64,000 nucleotides of DNA from Dichotomocladium elegans (Eukaryota > Mucoromycota > Mucoromycetes > Mucorales > Lichtheimiaceae), in assembly GCA_025716815.1 (NCBI GenBank), contig JAIXMN010000002.1, positions 496,001-560,000 of the forward strand, read 5' to 3'. The position numbers were made by a program, and so were the translations under genes. The notes under the pieces are model-generated. The model saw only the letters and a program-made list of their open reading frames with translations. It searched no databases and was not told the DNA's origin. How positions within the stretch are numbered: the first letter of the stretch is position 1; each line of letters opens with the position of its first letter. Shown here piece after piece: positions 58,997 through 64,000 of the stretch.

Positions 58997-59655
58997 ATCA
59001 TAGCTCCGCAGCGTTGTCGTGTTTTCATTTCGTGTCATGAAGGTCGTACGGCATATATGGTAAGAAGTCCCCGCAGAGCAGTGAATAATCGAACTTGCTA
59101 ATCTCTTTCTGTCTTTAATGCGAGCGAGTACAGCACCGCTCACTGGCTTTGCGGCAGAAAAAGTACTTGGAGGAATGCAAGCAAACGACAAAAGGAATCC
59201 CAGCGGCTATGCTCTTGGTGGCTCCCGTGGAGGTAACTATGGCCTTGGAGCCTAGTGTCCTAAGTGACGGTTGCTGCGTTCACTTGCGCGCGTGTTCGCA
59301 TTCAAGCAATCGGTAGCGCTGTCGTGCTTGCATTTCGTGCCATGAAGGTCGTACGGCATATATGGTAAGAAGTCCCCGCAGAGCAGTGAATAATTGAATT
59401 TTGCTAATCTCTTTCTGTCTTTAATGCGAACGAGTACAGCACCGCTCACTGGCTTTGCGGCAGAAAAAGTACTTGGAGGAATGCAAGCAAACGACAAAAG
59501 GAATCCCAGCGGCTATGCTCTTGGTGGCTCCCGCGGAGGTAACTATGGCCTTGGAGCCTAGTGTCCTAAGTGACGGTTGCTGCGTTCACTTGCGCGCGTG
59601 TTCGCATTCAAGCAATCGGTAGCGCTGTCGTGCTTGTATATCGTGCCATGAAGGT
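58997..59655 (-). repeat. Tandem array of a ~305-bp unit (two full copies and a partial third)
   Basis: The same landmark (AGGTCGTACGGCATATATGG) occurs at 59041 and 59346, and its start (AAGGTCG) again at 59651, a period of 305-306 bases. Units are nearly identical: each contains AGCAGTGAATAAT, CTGGCTTTGCGGCAGAAAAA, GGAATGCAAGCAAACGACAA, TGGCTCCCG-GGAGGTAACTA and CACTTGCGCGCGTGTTCGCA. Single copies also occur at 46370-46680 (same orientation) and inverted at 60395-60665. The minus sense reads through the linker of a Tc1-like transposase, so the unit is an amplified internal piece of that element. Confidence 0.85.
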
Positions 59656-60230
59656 CGAACTGTGTTGCTTGCAATCTTCATGTCCACAACTTTCTTGATC
59701 AAGCTGTCCATAACTTCGTCGACGGGAATGGAAGCATCCTTAGAAGCAAACTCCAAGATATGTTTCTTGCATCAAGTTATCCTCATATTTTTTGCCCAGC
59801 GCTGGCAAATACAGACATCGTACTTCAGGTGCCAGGCCACTCCCGCCGCTGTCAAGCATTTTAGGGTTATAAGTTCAAGAAAAGTTGCAATGTCTTCATC
59901 AGTGTACGTTCTGCGCCGTCCGTGGATTTTCATTTTTCCTTTGTTTCAATATGCTGCCATCGTCGGTGCTTTGCCCTCGTAATCGTTGATCTGTTACATC
60001 TCAGCAATCTGTGCATAACAACCCCTTTATTAGAAGGTCATAAAACATGAACAGCTGATACCTTTACATTTAAATGTTCCTCTGTTGAAGTTTCTTGTAT
60101 TTTTGAATGTAAAAATCGGGTAGGGGAGTCAGACTTTCAAGGACATATCCCGCCTCATCTATGATAAGCTCCATAGGTCCTGCTCCATTCTCATCGATGA
60201 TGTTGCCTTGGCCGTTTCATAAAAAAAACT
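59656..60230 (-). pseudogene. Tc1/mariner-like transposase N-terminus (minus copy)
   Basis: Minus strand, upstream part: IIDENGAGPMELIIDEAGYV then LTPLPDFYIQKYKK. A likely intron (GTAAAGG to TGCTGAG) follows, then ATG 59934 with MKIHGRRRTYTDEDIATF, LELITLKCLTAAGVAWHLKY and CQRWAKN, a helix-turn-helix of the paired/homeo-like kind, then a stop and VDEVMDSLIKKVVDMKIAS. The catalytic half is absent; the frame runs into the tandem units. Truncated and dead. Confidence 0.6.
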
Positions 60231-60394
60231 TTGTGAAGCTCATTTGAAACACTGAGATAAAATAAGATAAATAGAACCTATTTTGTACAGGGTGCTTGGT
60301 ATTTATACTACTTGGCACCAGGTACATTGAAAGACTAAAGAGGCTGTAATTGGATTGACCAAGTATTTCATGACCAACCAATTGCTGACGACCA

Positions 60395-61500
60395 GGAGTT
60401 TTCGGAAAGAGCGAACACGCGCGCAAGTGAACGCAGCAACCGTCGCTGGACACTAGGCTCCAAGGCCATAGTTACCTACACGGGAGCCACCAAGAGCATA
60501 GCCGCTGGGATTACTTTTGTCGTTGCTTGCATTCCTCCAAGTCCTTTTCTGCAGAAACGTCCGTGAGCGGTGCCATACTCGTCCGCATTAATGACAGATT
60601 GAGATTAGCAACGTTCGATTATTCACTGCTTTGCAGGAATTTTGTACCATAAATGCAGTCCGTAGGTTTATGGTCAGCGAATGCAACCTTACATTCAAGT
60701 GGGTTTATACCGAAGCTTCTGCGAAAAACAACGCAGAGAATCTCGAGGAACGATATATTTGGATAACAAAATTGAAGGAAACCAATGTCAATTATCCTGT
60801 CAACCGTGTGTTCCTTTATGAGGCCTGCATTCCTCGTCAACATGCGCCGGAGCCGCGGCTGGTCCAAAAAGGGCGAAAAAGGAATATCCAAAACCCTTAC
60901 GATCATGGCCAAAACGACCACAATTTCGGGAGCGATCTCAGCTGCCAGCGTCACCGCCATCAGTGCGCGTGTCCCAAAGCCATCAAAGAAAAGGAGGTCA
61001 ATGGTGATTCTAGCAACAAAGGTACTGTGACTGGTCACTTTGGCTGCTTCATCAAAGCTACCATGGACGAAATGGACAAATTCCCGATGATGAAAGGGTA
61101 CTACTTGATGGATAATGCTCCAATTCATCAAAACAAGGACATCGCCAAGTATATTCGCTCCCGAGGATATCAGTGCCTTTATCTTCTAACGCATTCGCCA
61201 GAATTGAACCCTATAGAGCAGTTTTGGAAAGTGGTCAAGGATAATATTAAGCGCTCAAAGTTTGCCAGCCATGAGACATTGATGACAAGGATTGCTGAGG
61301 GCTGTGACAATCTCAGGCTGAGTGATTTCCAAAACATTGTCCTCCAACATTCAGATAATCAATTCCCTAAATGCGAGAATAAAGAGCGAATGTAGATGTG
61401 CGACTGGCAGTTTTCGGAAAGAGCGACTTGAGATCCTGGAAAAGCGCGACTTCAATTTTTTTATTGGAGCGTCTAAATTTTCTCATTGTGTGCGCCTTAA
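60395..61500 (+). pseudogene. Tc1/mariner-like transposase catalytic half and 3' terminus (plus copy)
   Basis: Begins with one inverted ~270-bp copy of the tandem unit. The catalytic domain follows from about 60631. The first block reads NRVFLYEAC where the family has a catalytic Asp (D-E-A), so the first acid appears mutated. Sequence then shifts frame: MRRSRGWSKKGEKGISKTLT and AKTTTISGAISAASV, VPKPSKKRR lie in the next frame, and KGTVTGHFGCFIKATMDEM returns to the first. GYYLMDNAPIH holds the second Asp, and HSPELNPIEQFWKVVKDNIK the third acid (Glu). It stops at 61395. The end at 61395-61500 matches the terminus at 46263. Two compensating shifts plus a lost acid mean an inactive copy. Confidence 0.75.
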
Positions 61501-62045
61501 AACCTCAGGAGCACTGTACGTCGACCTAAAAATGTCTCCTCTTTTTTGCATTTTCACATGCGTCTTTTTCTTTCATCAATCAACCCAACAGGGCTGTGGA
61601 ATGGATCCATGCAGCGGTGGTGGCCATCGGTGATATAGAGTTCCGTCCTGAGGCGGGTGTTTTCCGCAGCGATTTCTGAGCGGGAGACGTGGATGAAGCA
61701 TGGCCCCTCGGTTTGAAAAGAATAAAGAAAATTTACTAGGCCTGTTTAGGGAGATCAAATTTGAGTCCAATTATTTATGGGTTTTTCGTGTTCCTGGTTT
61801 GGGTTACACATCATAACCCACTGCACATACCTTAAATTCCTTCCCCGGCCCTTCGTCCTGATCAGCCTCTTTTCCCCTTCCTCTCCCTCTCGCTCTCGCT
61901 CTCTCTTTCCCTTCTTCGTATACATACACACACATCGGACGCTTGCTTGATAACTGGTTTTATCAGTGACGTTGGAATACAAAAAAGAACACCCCTTCCA
62001 TTTCCTTTCTGCCTGTCCATTCCTTCTCCAACAGAAAAAGCAATC
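61501..62045. promoter_or_regulatory. Upstream region of the chitin synthase gene
   Basis: About 540 bases between the transposon terminus and the start codon, with a strong CT-rich tract at about 61868-61915, common before fungal transcription starts. The transposon lies close enough to affect the promoter. No specific factor site was identified. Confidence 0.45.
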
Positions 62046-64000
62046 ATGTATCGAACCCCACAACCCGTTCATAATAACGGGAGCAATCAATATCCGATGC
62101 AGGAAACGCGGTACACACCTCGTCCTAACGATCGCGGTGGACCTCCGTTCCCGGATCCATACAACATGGACGAGCCTGCGCGGGCTTATGATCATCAGCC
62201 ACTGCTTCGCCAGCAGCCAGATCAACCTTTCGGGGGATCACCCCGTCCAGTCCAGTTCATGCCAGGCACACCCAATATGCATTATGGTGAAGCTCCTCGG
62301 CGCCAGGCGCGCCGCTACAAGACAGGTAAACCTCACGAAGGAAAAATCATCATCATAAAGACCCTATCCGATCTGGCTGGCTGACTGGCTAAGCTCACAC
62401 GAACCAACTCTTTCCCCACCCCCCACAAAATAGTTCGAAAGGTGAAGCTTACCCGAGGTAATCTCGTCCTGGATTGCCCCGTCCCTACACGCTACTTGCA
62501 GAATGTGCCCATAAAACAAGGCAAGGAGTTCACGCATATGCGCTACACTGCCGCCACATGTGACCCAAAGGACTTTGCATCCCAGGGTTATACCCTTCGC
62601 CAGCAGCTCCTTGAACGCCGGACCGAACTGTTTATTGTTCTGACGATGTATAATGCAAGTTCGGCCCATAATGTTTTAACATTGCATGATCCTCACGAAA
62701 ACACTGTGCTAACAAAAGACGTGACGTTCTGCAGGAAGACGAAATCCTGTTTGCACGTACTATGCACGGCGTGATGAAGAATATAGCTCATCTCTGCAGT
62801 CGTGATCGATCGAAGGTGTGGGGCTCCAGGGGATGGGAAAAGGTTACCGTGTGTGTCGTGTCAGACGGTCGTAAGAAGATCCATCCTCGGACCCTCTCGC
62901 TCCTTGCAGGCCTTGGTGTCTATCAAGAGGGTGTGGCCAAGAACATGGTCGGGGAAAAGGAAGTGACGGCTCATATTTACGAGGCAAGTATTCGAGAGGT
63001 TCATAAAGAGGAGGGTGTACCGGATTTTATTCACCTTGGCAGCTTCTTTAGTACACAACCCAAATTTCCATTGATCCCGAGATGAAATTCAAGGGCGCCG
63101 ACAAGGGCATGACGCCTTGTCAAATACTCTTTTGCCTCAAGGAAAAAAATGCAAAAAAGATCAACTCGCATCGCTGGTTCCTGCAGGGATTTGGGCCGCT
63201 GATCCAGCCCAATGTGTGTGTGTTGATTGATGTCGGAACCCGGCCTGGAAGCACCTCGATTTACCATCTCTGGAAGGCCTTTGATATCAACCCCAAGATT
63301 GCCGGTGCGTGCGGCGAGATTCGTGCCATGACAGGCACGGCAGGTGTCGCGCTTCTCAATCCGCTTGTCGCAGCCCAGAATTTCGAATATAAAATGTCCA
63401 ACATTCTCGACAAGCCCTTAGAGTCTGTATTTGGTTACATCTCGGTCCTGCCGGGCGCCTTCTCGGCCTATCGCTACACAGCCCTGCAGAATGACGTTAA
63501 CGGTCATGGGCCACTTGAAAAGTACTTTTTAGGCGAGACAATGCATGGTGGCGATGCTGATATCTTCACAGCCAACATGTATCTTGCCGAGGACCGCATT
63601 CTTTGCTACGAACTGGTGGCGAAGCGAAACGCGAGCTACGTACTGCACTACGTTAACAGCAGCTATGGCGAAACCGATGTCCCTGATAGTGTAAGTTATC
63701 CGCTCACCCACACGTGCAGTATGTTACATGAATGGATGGAGTCACTGATCTGGAATAAACAGGTAGCCGAATTGATTTCGCAACGGAGACGTTGGCTAAA
63801 TGGTGAGCCAAGAAAAAAAAACGAACCTATGGCTTTCTCTGATTTATCTCAAATAACATAAGGTTCTTTCTTTGCTGGTGTCTATGCACTCTATCATTGG
63901 CGCAAGGTTTGGTCGTCTGACCATTCGTTTCTCCGTAAACTCATGTTTATGGTCGAGAACCTGTATAATACCTACAACATGATTTTCTCTTGGTTTGCCA
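62046..64000 (+). CDS. chs: Chitin synthase (division 1), 5' part; continues past the window
   Basis: Exons 62046-62325, 62434-62654, 62735-62983, 63052-63690, 63763-63802 and 63863 to the edge. The Pro/Gln-rich cytosolic N-terminus is followed by [17 protein letters not shown] (chitin synthase N-terminal domain), [20 protein letters not shown] (UDP-GlcNAc binding), [77 protein letters not shown] (EDR) and [15 protein letters not shown] (QRRRW). It makes chitin at the plasma membrane. Order and motifs place it in the division 1 (class I-III) group; the exact class needs the rest. Two introns start with GCAAGT instead of GT (after 62654 and after 62983). The transmembrane C-terminal part is outside the window. 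Confidence 0.95.

Noticed and set aside
58883..59497. Repeated minus-strand frames starting MSFACIPPSTFSAAKP as possible paralogous small genes (also at 46558)
   Set aside because: They repeat because the 305-bp unit repeats; the starts fall inside the unit and the ends differ with the flank, so they are repeat-derived, not genes.
59662..59982. 106-codon plus-strand frame with hydrophobic stretches
   Set aside because: Antisense of a transposase helix-turn-helix (RRRTYTDEDIATF) that is clearly the real reading.
60619..61131. 170-codon minus-strand frame
   Set aside because: Antisense shadow of the plus-strand DDE transposase fragment, which has recognisable catalytic motifs.

Overview
The window is nuclear DNA from a filamentous fungus, most likely an early-diverging one (Mucoromycota, Mucorales-like). 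Genes are rich in short introns with GTRNGT...YAG borders. The gene set is fungal: chitin synthase, OPT peptide transporter, IKS1-type kinase, Pep7/Vac1, SLP1 SUN protein and a Zn2Cys6 regulator. The transposon set (DIRS retroelement, Tc1/mariner-like relics, a large DDE transposon) fits the same group. The species cannot be fixed from sequence reading alone.

Layout. 1-26.4 kb is gene-bearing: 3' part of an IKS1-like kinase (-), Arf6 GTPase (-), phosducin-like protein (+), cytochrome P450 (+), SLC25 mitochondrial carrier (+), poly-Q Zn2Cys6 transcription factor (-), a multi-RRM RNA-binding protein (+), ribosomal protein S13/uS15 (-) and an OPT oligopeptide transporter (-). Decayed transposase fragments lie at 15.9-16.8 and 23.2-23.5 kb. 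26.4-34.4 kb is a gene desert. 34.4-46.2 kb is compact again: a candidate mitochondrial-type protein (+), a polytopic membrane protein (-), Pep7/Vac1 FYVE protein (+), a possible 54-residue membrane protein (-), SLP1-type SUN protein (+) and a mitochondrial-type NAD(H) kinase (+). 46.2-61.5 kb is a transposon nest. 62.0 kb to the edge holds the 5' part of a chitin synthase gene (+).

The nest contains (i) a complete-looking 2765-bp DDE transposon with an uninterrupted 698-codon transposase, 30-bp inverted repeats with one mismatch, and matching flanking bases; (ii) a 4.9-kb DIRS-type tyrosine-recombinase retroelement with long inverted terminal repeats but broken reading frames; (iii) a large palindrome and a direct repeat beside it; (iv) two head-to-head decayed Tc1/mariner-like copies with tandem ~305-bp units, one unit of which, with the element terminus, recurs 13 kb away beside the intact transposon.

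The cellular genes do not form a pathway cluster. Several concern membranes and trafficking (Arf6, Pep7, SLP1, OPT, chitin synthase) or mitochondria (SLC25, NAD(H) kinase, possibly the 34.4-kb gene), but this is ordinary fungal gene order and I infer no joint function. Exon borders were inferred by eye from splice consensus and protein continuity. Where reading frame and family length agree exactly (Arf6, uS15, OPT, membrane protein, SLP1) the models are strong.
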